A stretch of 64,000 nucleotides of DNA from Hafnia paralvei ATCC 29927. GTDB lineage: Bacteria > Pseudomonadota > Gammaproteobacteria > Enterobacterales > Enterobacteriaceae. The notes beneath the pieces were generated by a model that did not search any database, was not told the origin of the DNA, and was given only the letters and a program-made list of their open reading frames with translations. Below, piece after piece: positions 51,324-59,228 of this stretch. The stretch lies in the NCBI RefSeq assembly GCF_001655005.1, contig NZ_LXET01000041.1, positions 124,001-188,000 of the forward strand, in the 5' to 3' direction. Both the position numbers and the translations under genes were made by a program. The stretch's first letter is position 1. The number at the start of each line of letters is the position of its first letter.

Positions 51324-52271
51324 GTGCCTGATATGAAGCTTTTTGCTGGTAACGCTACCCCGGAACTAGCACAACGTATTGCCAACCGTTTGTACACCAG
51401 CCTTGGTGACGCCGCTGTAGGTCGTTTTAGCGACGGCGAAGTGAGCGTACAAATCAACGAAAATGTACGCGGTGGTGATATTTTCATCATCCAGTCCACC
51501 TGTGCACCCACCAACGATAACCTGATGGAACTGGTTGTTATGGTTGATGCACTGCGCCGCGCTTCCGCAGGCCGCATTACCGCCGTTATTCCTTACTTTG
51601 GCTATGCCCGTCAGGATCGCCGTGTGCGTTCTGCTCGTGTGCCAATCACTGCGAAAGTAGTGGCTGACTTCTTGTCAAGCGTAGGTGTTGACCGCGTTCT
51701 TACCGTGGACCTGCATGCTGAACAGATTCAAGGCTTCTTCGACGTGCCGGTAGACAACGTATTCGGTAGCCCGATCCTGCTGGAAGATATGCTGCAACAG
51801 AATCTGGAAAACCCAATCGTGGTTTCACCAGACATCGGTGGCGTGGTTCGTGCTCGCGCAATCGCTAAGCTGCTCAACGATACTGATATGGCTATTATCG
51901 ATAAACGTCGCCCTCGTGCTAACGTTTCTCAGGTTATGCATATTATTGGTGACGTTGCGGGTCGTGACTGCGTACTGGTTGACGATATGATCGATACCGG
52001 TGGCACCTTGTGTAAAGCCGCTGAAGCACTGAAAGAACGTGGTGCAAAACGTGTGTTTGCCTACGCAACCCACCCTATCTTCTCCGGCAATGCGATCGAC
52101 AACATCAAAAACTCTGTTATTGATGAAATCATCGTCTGCGATACCATCCCTCTGTCTGACGAAATCAAGGCGCTGAAGAAAGTTCGCACCCTGACACTGT
52201 CTGGCATGTTGGCTGAAGCTATCCGCCGTATCAGCAATGAAGAATCTATCTCTGCAATGTTCGAACACTAA
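51324..52271 (+). CDS. prs: Ribose-phosphate pyrophosphokinase (PRPP synthetase)
   Basis: A 315-aa enzyme making PRPP from ribose-5-phosphate and ATP for nucleotide, His and Trp synthesis. It starts with GTG (MPDMKLFAGNATPELAQRIA), as in E. coli. The PRPP-binding loop DCVLVDDMIDTGGTLCKAAE and the catalytic flexible loop PYFGYARQDRRVRSARVPIT are intact. A good terminator follows. Confidence 0.98.
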   Translation: MPDMKLFAGNATPELAQRIANRLYTSLGDAAVGRFSDGEVSVQINENVRGGDIFIIQSTCAPTNDNLMELVVMVDALRRASAGRITAVIPYFGYARQDRRVRSARVPITAKVVADFLSSVGVDRVLTVDLHAEQIQGFFDVPVDNVFGSPILLEDMLQQNLENPIVVSPDIGGVVRARAIAKLLNDTDMAIIDKRRPRANVSQVMHIIGDVAGRDCVLVDDMIDTGGTLCKAAEALKERGAKRVFAYATHPIFSGNAIDNIKNSVIDEIIVCDTIPLSDEIKALKKVRTLTLSGMLAEAIRRISNEESISAMFEH

Positions 52272-52292
52272 GAAACTCGTTCAACATGCAGC

Positions 52293-52320
52293 AAAACGGC
52301 GGAGCAATCCGCCGTTTTTT
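52293..52320 (+). terminator. Terminator of prs
   Basis: AAAACGGCGG-agcaat-CCGCCGTTTT plus TT. Confidence 0.92.
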
Positions 52321-52344
52321 GTTTGCACTGGGTAGGACGCAAAC

Positions 52345-52384
52345 AAAAAAACGCCGCGTTGCGAAAGCATTGCGGCGTTTTAAT
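52345..52384 (-). terminator. Terminator of ychH (leftward)
   Basis: Stem AAAACGCCGC-gt-TGC / GCA-tt-GCGGCGTTTT, followed leftward by TTTTTTGTTT. Confidence 0.82.
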
Positions 52385-52483
52385 TTCAATCGCTTTAATA
52401 TCAATAATGGTAAGCACTAAACCTTAATAACTAACTTGTTCTTAAACACGATCTTATTATTTAACACAACCGTTTGTGAAAGG

Positions 52484-52756
52484 TTAAGAATGACGAGTAT
52501 TACGATTACAGCGTTTATCAAAGTGGCGAACCCACCAGTAACGATCGGCGACACGTTCATGACCACCAATACGCGCGCCAACCAGCCATAACAGCGCCCC
52601 AACGAAGATACTCATTACGGCACCGTGAGAGAGAAACTGAGGTAGATTAAGCTGAGGTAACTGGGCCAGCACAGAGTAACCTACGCCTCCCACCATGGTG
52701 ATTAGGCCTAACCCCATAAAAACGTTACCGAGCCTCATGGCAGTTTTACGTTTCAT
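52484..52756 (-). CDS. ychH: YchH stress-induced membrane protein
   Basis: A 90-aa inner-membrane protein with two hydrophobic helices (about residues 10-32 and 45-65) and the conserved C-terminus DRYWWVRHFDKRC. The E. coli protein is induced by several stresses and under CRP influence; function unknown. Well-placed AGGAGG precedes the start. It lies between prs and pth, as in E. coli. Confidence 0.93.
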   Translation of the reverse strand: MKRKTAMRLGNVFMGLGLITMVGGVGYSVLAQLPQLNLPQFLSHGAVMSIFVGALLWLVGARIGGHERVADRYWWVRHFDKRCNRNTRHS

Positions 52757-53070
52757 ATATCACCTCCTCAAGTTAAAACACTTTATGTGTTACGCCTAAC
52801 GGCGTTCAATCTTTCCTTATGCTTAAAGTATAGACTCATATCACGTATGGTTATTGCGCCACACATCACAATTTGTGCTTTTTCACTTATTTTTCTTTAC
52901 GTTAATTTTACATAAGCTTTAACACTTTAAAGTATGTAGCTAGCTTATTATTTATCCAACCCATTATCTTCTTTTATCTCTGGGATAACCTTAGCGCCTA
53001 GTTTTTGCATTCCCGCCCCATAGGGGTAAAATGCGCGGCTGAATTTCTTCTCTGATACGTGGAACTGAAC

Positions 53071-53661
53071 GTGACTATCAAACTAATTGTCGGCCTTGCT
53101 AATCCAGGCGCGGAGTACGCGCAAACCCGTCATAACGCAGGGGCGTGGTTCGTCGATGCACTGGCTGAGCGCAACGGCCAGTCACTGAAAGAAGAAAGCA
53201 AGTTTTATGGCTATACCGCACGCCTCAATCTGGCGGGTAATGATGTACGTCTACTGGTACCAACCACGTTTATGAACTTAAGCGGCAAAGCGGTTGCGGC
53301 CTTAGCCACTTTCTATCGCATCCAGCCCGATGAGATTTTGGTTGCCCACGACGAGCTAGACCTTCCTCCGGGCGTTGCCAAATTAAAACTGGGCGGCGGT
53401 AACGGCGGCCATAATGGGCTAAAAGACATTCAGAGCAAACTGGGTAATAACCCAAACTTTTACCGCCTACGCATTGGCATTGGTCATCCGGGCGATAAAA
53501 ACAAGGTTGTCGGCTTTGTACTGGGTAAACCTTTAGCCAGCGAACAGCCACTGATCGATGACGCTATCGACGAGGCACTGCGCTGCACCGAGGTGCTGTT
53601 GAAAGAAGGTATCGATCGCGCAATGGCTCGCATGAATGGTTTCAAAGCAACCCCTTGCTGA
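53071..53661 (+). CDS. pth: Peptidyl-tRNA hydrolase
   Basis: A 196-aa enzyme that frees tRNA from prematurely released peptidyl-tRNA. The GTG at 53071 gives the conserved TIKLIVGLANPGAEYAQTRH start; an upstream in-frame alternative at 53059 is less likely. Catalytic His is in TRHNAGAWF, and Asn/Asp in PTTFMNLSG and HDELDLPPG. It precedes ychF, the usual order. Confidence 0.97.
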   Translation: MTIKLIVGLANPGAEYAQTRHNAGAWFVDALAERNGQSLKEESKFYGYTARLNLAGNDVRLLVPTTFMNLSGKAVAALATFYRIQPDEILVAHDELDLPPGVAKLKLGGGNGGHNGLKDIQSKLGNNPNFYRLRIGIGHPGDKNKVVGFVLGKPLASEQPLIDDAIDEALRCTEVLLKEGIDRAMARMNGFKATPC

Positions 53662-53795
53662 TTACTCCACGCGCCTTTTAACGCGGGATGATTCGAGAAA
53701 AAGGCACTTTGCGTGTATAATTGGCGGATAATTTCTAATTTCTTCGACATGCTAAAATATAGCTGTTGATATTCAATAAGTTAAGGTGATAACAC

Positions 53796-54887
53796 ATGGG
53801 ATTCAAATGCGGTATTGTGGGCCTGCCAAACGTTGGTAAATCCACTCTGTTCAATGCGCTGACCAAAGCGGGTATCGAAGCAGCAAACTTCCCGTTCTGT
53901 ACCATTGAACCGAACACCGGCGTCGTTCCTATGCCTGATCCGCGTCTGGATAAACTGGCTGAGATCGTAAAACCACAGCGTATCCTGCCAACTACCATGG
54001 AATTCGTTGATATTGCAGGTCTGGTGAAAGGGGCATCCAAAGGTGAAGGTCTAGGTAACCAATTCCTGACTAACATCCGTGAGACCGAAGCCATTGGCCA
54101 CGTTGTGCGTTGTTTTGAAAACGACAACATCATTCACGTGAATAATAAAGTCGATCCTGCTGAAGATATCGATGTTATCAACACCGAATTGGCACTGTCT
54201 GACTTAGACACCTGTGAACGCGCCATGCATCGTGTCCAGAAAAAAGCAAAAGGCGGAGATAAAGACGCAAAAGCTGAACTTGCTGCGCTCGAAAAATGCC
54301 TGCCGCAGTTGGAAAACGCCGGCATGCTGCGTGCGCTGGATTTAACTGACGAAGACAAAGCGGCTATCCGCTACCTCAGCTTCCTGACGCTAAAACCAAC
54401 CATGTACATCGCTAACGTTAACGAAGACGGTTTCGAAAACAACCCATACTTAGACACCGTGCGTGAAATCGCGGCTAAAGAAGGTTCTGTCGTCGTTGCT
54501 GTGTGTGCTGCGGTTGAATCTGATATCGCTGAGCTAGATGACGCTGACCGTGATGAGTTCATGGCCGAGCTGGGTCTGGAAGAACCCGGTCTAAACCGCG
54601 TAATCCGTGCGGGTTACGAACTGCTGAATCTGCAAACTTACTTCACCGCTGGCGTGAAGGAAGTACGAGCATGGACGATCCCTGTAGGTGCGACCGCCCC
54701 ACAGGCAGCAGGTAAGATCCACACCGACTTCGAAAAAGGCTTCATCCGCGCTCAAACCATCTCCTTCGATGACTTCATCACCTACAAAGGTGAACAAGGC
54801 GCGAAAGAAGCCGGCAAGATGCGTTCAGAAGGCAAAGACTACATCGTTAAAGATGGCGATGTAATGAACTTCCTGTTCAACGTCTAA
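53796..54887 (+). CDS. ychF: Redox-regulated ribosome-associated ATPase YchF
   Basis: A 363-aa Obg-family P-loop NTPase, unusual in preferring ATP; it regulates oxidative stress responses. G1 GLPNVGKST is at residues 9-17, and the C-terminal TGS domain contains TIPVGATAPQAAGKIHTDFE. AAGGTGATA precedes the ATG. It is the last core gene; the integrase of the mobile element begins 214 bp downstream. Confidence 0.97.
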   Translation: MGFKCGIVGLPNVGKSTLFNALTKAGIEAANFPFCTIEPNTGVVPMPDPRLDKLAEIVKPQRILPTTMEFVDIAGLVKGASKGEGLGNQFLTNIRETEAIGHVVRCFENDNIIHVNNKVDPAEDIDVINTELALSDLDTCERAMHRVQKKAKGGDKDAKAELAALEKCLPQLENAGMLRALDLTDEDKAAIRYLSFLTLKPTMYIANVNEDGFENNPYLDTVREIAAKEGSVVVAVCAAVESDIAELDDADRDEFMAELGLEEPGLNRVIRAGYELLNLQTYFTAGVKEVRAWTIPVGATAPQAAGKIHTDFEKGFIRAQTISFDDFITYKGEQGAKEAGKMRSEGKDYIVKDGDVMNFLFNV

Positions 54888-54945
54888 ATAAAACCTGTTG
54901 CCTCATGAGGTTTCATCAAATCTCATGGGAATCAAGAAAACCTAT

Positions 54946-54975
54946 AAAATCCATGCAATTGCGTGGATTTTTATT
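54946..54975 (+). terminator. Terminator after ychF
   Basis: AAAATCCA-tGCAATTGCg-TGGATTTT then TATTTT. The central GCAATTGC is itself palindromic. It marks the left limit of the mobile element and lies close to where an attachment site might be. Confidence 0.8.
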
Positions 54976-55101
54976 TTCATGATGTCTCAATATTCCTCAC
55001 TACAGCTCTGTCGAAAATGAGTACAGACGTGAGTATAAAATACTTTCATCTTCTCTCAGGGTGAGTACAATAACGGTATAAAAATTATACAGGGACACGT
55101 T

Positions 55102-56274
55102 ATGCTCACAGACACCCAGTGCCGAACCGCAAAACCCAAGGAAAAGCTTTATCGCCTCAACGACACTGACGGCCTCTATCTGGAAGTTAAGCCCAACGGT
55201 AAGAAAGCCTGGCGCTATCGTTTCAAAATCAATGGCAAATCCAGCATGTTTGCTCTGGGTGAGTATCCGATCGTTAAACTGGTTGAAGCGCGTGAGAAAT
55301 GTAAGCAGGCTCGCAAACTCGTCAGTGAAGGTATCAATCCCGCTCAGGCACGCCAGCTCGATAAGATCCGCAAAACTAATGAAGCCGCCAATACTTTTGA
55401 AGTGATCGCAAGAGAGTGGCTACAGATGAAGGATTGGGCTGAAATAACCAAAGTACGTCGTCTCGATATGCTGGAGCGGGTTGTCTTCCCCGCTATCGGA
55501 AAGCTTCCAGTCAAAGAGATAACGCCACACCATATTTTGAATATTCTGCAAAACACAGCTAAGCGTGGAGCACCTACCGTTGCCGCTGAAGCCAGACGCA
55601 CCATTTCTGCCATCTTTGAGCTTGCTGTCGCTACACTACGTGCAGATAGCGATCCGGTTTGGCCTGTACGTAAGGCGTTACCCGCTAATAAAACTCAGCA
55701 CAAACCAGCCCTGACGCCAGAGCAAATCGGTAAGTTATTAAGCAGCTTTGACAACACTCGCTGTACTTATCAGGTGAATTACTGCATGTGGCTAATGTGG
55801 TGGACACTGGCTCGTCCCGCTGAAGTAGCGGAAGCCGAGTGGGCTGAATTTGATCTGGAAAAAGCGTTATGGATTATTCCAGCGGAAAGAATGAAAGCTC
55901 GCCGCGACCACACTATTCCCCTACCCTATCAGGCAGTAGAAATGCTCACCGCTCTCAAAGGAATAACCGGAACTCGCAAGCACCTGTTCCCCGGTCGCGA
56001 CAATCGTCATGGTCCTATGACAACGCATTCATTAAGGCAGGCGCTTAAAACTCTGGGTTGGAGTGGCACTTATAGCCCTCATGCTACCAGAACTACCGGC
56101 AGCACTCGTTTAAATGAGATGGGCTACCGCGCTGACGCTATCGAAGCACAACTCGCCCATGCGGATAAAAACAACGTTCGTAGGACTTACAACCACGCTA
56201 CCTATCTTGATGAGCGACGAGTGATGATGCAGGATTGGGCGGATAAGTTGGATGGGTGGGTGCAGAATGTTTAG
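55102..56274 (+). CDS. P4-type tyrosine integrase
   Basis: A 390-aa site-specific recombinase with the DUF4102 arm-binding N-terminus (TDTQCRTAKPKEKLYRLND), a core-binding domain and a catalytic domain. Active-site residues are visible: R238, H327-x-x-R330, H353 and Y363 (RRTYNHATYL). Such integrases usually insert beside tRNA genes; none is visible here, the neighbour being ychF. Three TGAGTA boxes upstream (55018, 55030, 55062) may be arm or Xis/Int regulatory sites. No direct repeat of the attachment core can be confirmed because the right end is outside the window. Confidence 0.93.
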   Translation: MLTDTQCRTAKPKEKLYRLNDTDGLYLEVKPNGKKAWRYRFKINGKSSMFALGEYPIVKLVEAREKCKQARKLVSEGINPAQARQLDKIRKTNEAANTFEVIAREWLQMKDWAEITKVRRLDMLERVVFPAIGKLPVKEITPHHILNILQNTAKRGAPTVAAEARRTISAIFELAVATLRADSDPVWPVRKALPANKTQHKPALTPEQIGKLLSSFDNTRCTYQVNYCMWLMWWTLARPAEVAEAEWAEFDLEKALWIIPAERMKARRDHTIPLPYQAVEMLTALKGITGTRKHLFPGRDNRHGPMTTHSLRQALKTLGWSGTYSPHATRTTGSTRLNEMGYRADAIEAQLAHADKNNVRRTYNHATYLDERRVMMQDWADKLDGWVQNV

Positions 56275-56411
56275 AATTTAACTCAAAAGGTTATGATGCT
56301 CTGCTGCATCTTTATAACTAATGATAAACGCCAATAGAGTTTGTCCCTCTAATAAATGATGTCTGCTATACAAAATTGGACGAATGGCGAGGTATCTTGA
56401 ATCATTAAAAG

Positions 56412-56461
56412 TTCGCTAATAGCGAATTTTGTTGACAGATAGCGAACTTCCAAGATATATT
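56412..56461 (+). promoter_or_regulatory. Retron promoter with overlapping palindromic operator
   Basis: TTGACA (56432-56437), 18-bp spacer, TATATT (56456-56461) make a near-consensus sigma-70 promoter. TTCGCTAATAGCGAA (56412-56426) is a 15-bp palindrome just upstream, and its half-site ATAGCGAA recurs at 56439-56446 inside the spacer. The XRE-type protein encoded downstream is the obvious candidate to bind them and autoregulate. Confidence 0.75.
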
Positions 56462-56467
56462 GTTTTT

Positions 56468-56750
56468 GCCATTATTGAAGAGAGAAATCGCCGGAAGTAC
56501 ATGGATAGCTAGTTACTTAGTTATTCGCGGAAGATAGTATATATCTTCTACTGTTTGACCCCAGATGTTTGCCCATGGATGCAGCTAGCGAAGCGCGCTC
56601 AGCAATGTCTCGGCGAAGTATGTATAGGGTTATTGATTGTGATGGGCGATCATCACAATCATATTGACAAGGGTTTACTGCTAAAAACTCTCAACCTTGA
56701 TTAGGGCGAACCGAATGACAATAGTGTCTTCGGGAATCAAGGAGGTAGTT
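56468..56750 (+). ncRNA. Putative retron msr-msd RNA and toxin leader
   Basis: About 280 nt without a gene between the promoter and the small frame. It holds hairpins GAAGATA-gtata-TATCTTC (56530-56548), AGCG/CGCT near 56586-56599, a perfect 10-bp stem GATTGTGATG-ggcgat-CATCACAATC (56635-56660), and a compound hairpin CCTTGATT...AATCAAGG (56695-56742) whose top is CCGAA-t-GACA-atag-TGTC-TTCGG. The 10-bp hairpin is the best candidate for the reverse-transcribed msd. I could not settle the a1/a2 flanking repeats or the branching guanosine, so the exact ends are open. Confidence 0.6.
56695..56745 (+). promoter_or_regulatory. Hairpin that buries the ribosome-binding site of the 50-aa peptide
   Basis: CCTTGATT (56695-56702) pairs exactly with AATCAAGG (56735-56742). 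The Shine-Dalgarno AAGGAGG (56739-56745), six bases before the ATG, is therefore half inside the stem. A second bulged stem tops the structure. Translation should be low unless the hairpin is opened. Confidence 0.75.
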
Positions 56751-56751
56751 T

Positions 56752-56904
56752 ATGAAAAATAATAATGGTTTTTGGCAGGCACTTAAGGCTAACGTTGTTT
56801 CAAGAAAGGTCCGTACTGTTTGGAAAATAATAGTATGGATCATTAAATTAGGATTAATGATTTTTAAACTCCTAGAATTACTTGATAAACATCGTGAGTC
56901 TTAA
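56752..56904 (+). CDS. 50-aa amphipathic/membrane peptide, candidate retron toxin
   Basis: An unlisted small frame. It starts MKNNNGFWQALKANVVSRKV, continues RTVWKIIVWIIKLGLMIFKL and ends LELLDKHRES. The middle is a strongly hydrophobic Trp/Ile/Leu helix broken by evenly spaced lysines, as in membrane-acting type I toxins. It has a very strong AAGGAGG site six bases upstream, held in a hairpin. It lies between the structured RNA and the HTH gene, 31 bp before the latter, on the same strand. Toxicity and role as the retron effector are inferred from size, composition and translational control. Confidence 0.78.
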   Translation: MKNNNGFWQALKANVVSRKVRTVWKIIVWIIKLGLMIFKLLELLDKHRES

Positions 56905-56935
56905 GTGTGCCTAAGTTAAAAACTGAGGTAATCAC

Positions 56936-57259
56936 ATGATTAATAGAGCATTAAAAACAATTAGGCTTTATCACAATTTAAAACAATCTGAATTGGCTGA
57001 TAATTTATGTATATCAAAATCTTACTTATCTGAAATTGAATCTGGAAAGAAAACTGTCAGTTTTGATATGCTTGAAAAATACTCACAAGAGTTTAACATT
57101 CCAGTTTCATCATTAGTTTTTCTCTCAGAAGAAATGGGTACTTCTTCAAAAAAATCAATTGCCGAAAAATTTCGCTCTGTTTTTACCGAAAGAATACTTA
57201 AAATCATGGAATGGAGTATTGAAAGGAATGAAAACAAAAAAGCCCAAAATAAAGACTAA
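56936..57259 (+). CDS. XRE-family helix-turn-helix protein of the retron
   Basis: A 107-aa protein with a Cro/C1-type HTH at about residues 6-61 (LKQSELADNLCISKSYLSEI). The C-terminus is basic with an amphipathic stretch (ERILKIMEWSIERNENKKAQ). It is likely to bind the TTCGCTA-type palindrome at the retron promoter; it might also act as antitoxin or sensor. Very AT-rich. Its last 32 bases overlap the start of the reverse transcriptase gene, indicating coupled translation. In the published retron classification, as I recall, an HTH partner defines type VI. Confidence 0.88.
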   Translation: MINRALKTIRLYHNLKQSELADNLCISKSYLSEIESGKKTVSFDMLEKYSQEFNIPVSSLVFLSEEMGTSSKKSIAEKFRSVFTERILKIMEWSIERNENKKAQNKD

Positions 57260-58151
57260 GGGGAAATCATATCCTTTACAAGAATGTATATTCTACAAGT
57301 TAACATCAAAAAAAAGACTAGAAAAAATCCTTTTTACCTCAATTGCAGAGTTAGAATTACTATCTAATGATATTAACTATGTGCTTTTTTATGAGAAATC
57401 CGATGTAAATAAAAAACGTTTAATTGAAAAACCTAACGAAAAACTTGATATTATTCATACTAGAATTGCAAGCCTTATTTCAAGAATTGTTCAACCCCAA
57501 TATATGCACTCTGGTTTAAAAGATAAATCTTATATTTCTAATGCAAGGGCTCATTTAGGAACAAACCCTACTCTAACAACAGATATAAAATCTTTTTTCC
57601 CATCAACTACACGTCAGAAAGTCTTTAATTTCTTCTATAAAAAATTACGTTGTTCTAGTGATATAGCAGATTTGCTATCGCGTTTATGCACTATAAATAA
57701 TCATATTCCTACTGGTAGTCGTATTAGCATGCCTTTAGCTTACTGGGCAAACATTGATATGTTTAATAATCTCTATGCAATCTCTTGTGCAAATGATATT
57801 GAAATGACTGTATATGTTGATGATGTGACTTTTTCAGGCAAAAAAGTAAACCGACAATTTTTAAGCCGTGTAAAAAAGATAATTACATCAGAATCTCATA
57901 TCATGCACCCGACTAAAACAATCCTATATGATGGCATGGAAATAAAGAAAATTACAGGTGTTATAATTGCTAATAATAAATTGAAAGTGCCAAATTCACT
58001 GCATAATAAAATTCATTTTGATATGGAAGCGTGGAAATTACCTAATAATAATAACGATACGTCAATAAAAGATCGCTTACTTGGGAGAGTATATGCTGCT
58101 GCTAACATTGATAGTCGCTTTAAAGATAAAGCAAGAACAATAAAGAAATAA
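57228..58151 (+). CDS. Retron reverse transcriptase
   Basis: A 307-aa reverse transcriptase counted from the ATG at 57228 (MKTKKPKIKTKG); the frame is open to 57159 but that part overlaps the HTH gene further. Polymerase motifs are complete: first catalytic Asp D119 in LTTDIKSFFPS and the YVDD box at 196-199. Two retron-specific signatures are present: NARAH at 105-109 (NAxxH of region X) and ITG at 242-244 in KKITGVIIANN (VTG of region Y). It reverse-transcribes the msd part of the adjacent RNA into branched msDNA. Together with the small peptide and HTH protein it should form a phage-defence retron. Very AT-rich relative to the core genome. Confidence 0.95.
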   Translation: MKTKKPKIKTKGKSYPLQECIFYKLTSKKRLEKILFTSIAELELLSNDINYVLFYEKSDVNKKRLIEKPNEKLDIIHTRIASLISRIVQPQYMHSGLKDKSYISNARAHLGTNPTLTTDIKSFFPSTTRQKVFNFFYKKLRCSSDIADLLSRLCTINNHIPTGSRISMPLAYWANIDMFNNLYAISCANDIEMTVYVDDVTFSGKKVNRQFLSRVKKIITSESHIMHPTKTILYDGMEIKKITGVIIANNKLKVPNSLHNKIHFDMEAWKLPNNNNDTSIKDRLLGRVYAAANIDSRFKDKARTIKK

Positions 58152-58188
58152 AAACTTATATAAATCATTCGCTGTAGGAAATTAATTA

Positions 58189-59129
58189 ATGCCATATGAT
58201 TTAACTAAAAGATTAGTTGTGGGTCTATCATCAAGTGCTCTTTTTGATCTTACTGAGTCCGACGAAATTTTCAGAACCGAAGGTGAAGAAGTTTATCTTC
58301 AATATCAAAGAGATCACCAAGATAAACCATTGCAAAAAGGTGTCGCATACCCATTTATTAGGCGGTTGTTAAAATTGAACGAATTGCGCCACATGATCCA
58401 CCAGTTGAAGTAATATTGTTATCAAGGAATGATCCAGATACTGGACTAAGAGTTATGAATTCCATTGAATATTACAAGTTACCTATAACAAGAGCCGTTT
58501 TTCTACAAGGCAAATCGCCGTACATATACATACCCGCATTTAATATAGAATTATTTCTTTCTGCAAACCAACAAGATGTAAAGCAGGCTATTCTAGCTGG
58601 TTACCCTGCAGGTCAAATACTAGAGGGTGATACAAAGGATGATGCTTTAGATCTTGAATTAAGAATTGCTTTTGACTTTGATGGTGTTATTGCTGACGAC
58701 GAAGCTGAAGGTATTTATAAGAATTCTGGACAATTAGCTGATTTTCATAACCACGAAGCAGAGTATGTTGATACACCTCATAACCCTGGACCTCTTAAAG
58801 ATTTTTTGCAACGAGTATCGGATATTCAAAAACTTGAAGCAGAGAAAGCTAAAGACGACCAAACATATAAACCAATAATAAACATTTCAATTGTAACGGC
58901 ACGTAATGCCCCATCACATAAAAGAGTAATAAACACAATGAGGACTTGGGACATTTCCGTTAATGAGGCATTTTTTATGGGAGGTGTTGAAAAGTCAAAA
59001 GTGCTAAATATATTAAAGCCTCATATTTTCTTTGACGACCAAAAGCTTCACTTACAGCCCTCCTCATCTATATTGCCATCAGTACATATACCATTCGGAG
59101 TAGCTAACGAAACAAAAATTACTGAATAG
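58189..59129 (+). pseudogene. HAD-type cytosolic 5'-nucleotidase, interrupted by a frameshift
   Basis: Two frames (58189-58413 and 58416-59129) encode consecutive parts of one PF06189-type 5'-nucleotidase of about 310 aa. The first gives TKRLVVGLSSSALFDLTESD ... PFIRRLLK and then shifts. In the -1 frame translation continues IERIAPHDPPVEVILLSRND and on through the HAD motif FDFDGVIADDEAE to a C-terminal HIFFDDQK. The break falls in TTAAAATTG near 58373, consistent with loss of one A from an A-run. The site is not a canonical slippery heptamer. Activity would be removal of phosphate from nucleoside monophosphates. It lies 37 bp after the retron RT and could have been a companion. Confidence 0.8.
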
Positions 59130-59228
59130 TTTCTAAATATCATAGAGATAAATTAAATTTATTTTTTAATTTTTAAACAAAATGAATAGTTCCATTTTAA
59201 TAATATTAACGAGCGGAGATAATAGTTA

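Noticed and set aside
56461..56700. Specific a1/a2 retron flanking repeats
   Set aside because: Only 5-7 base complementarities could be found by eye (for example TCGCCG/CGGCGA and GAGAG/CTCTC), too short to choose one; left undecided.
58365..58385. Programmed -1 ribosomal frameshift in the 5'-nucleotidase gene
   Set aside because: The local sequence G-TTA-AAA-TTG is not a canonical X-XXY-YYZ slippery site and no downstream stimulatory structure is evident. A one-base loss in the A-run is simpler.
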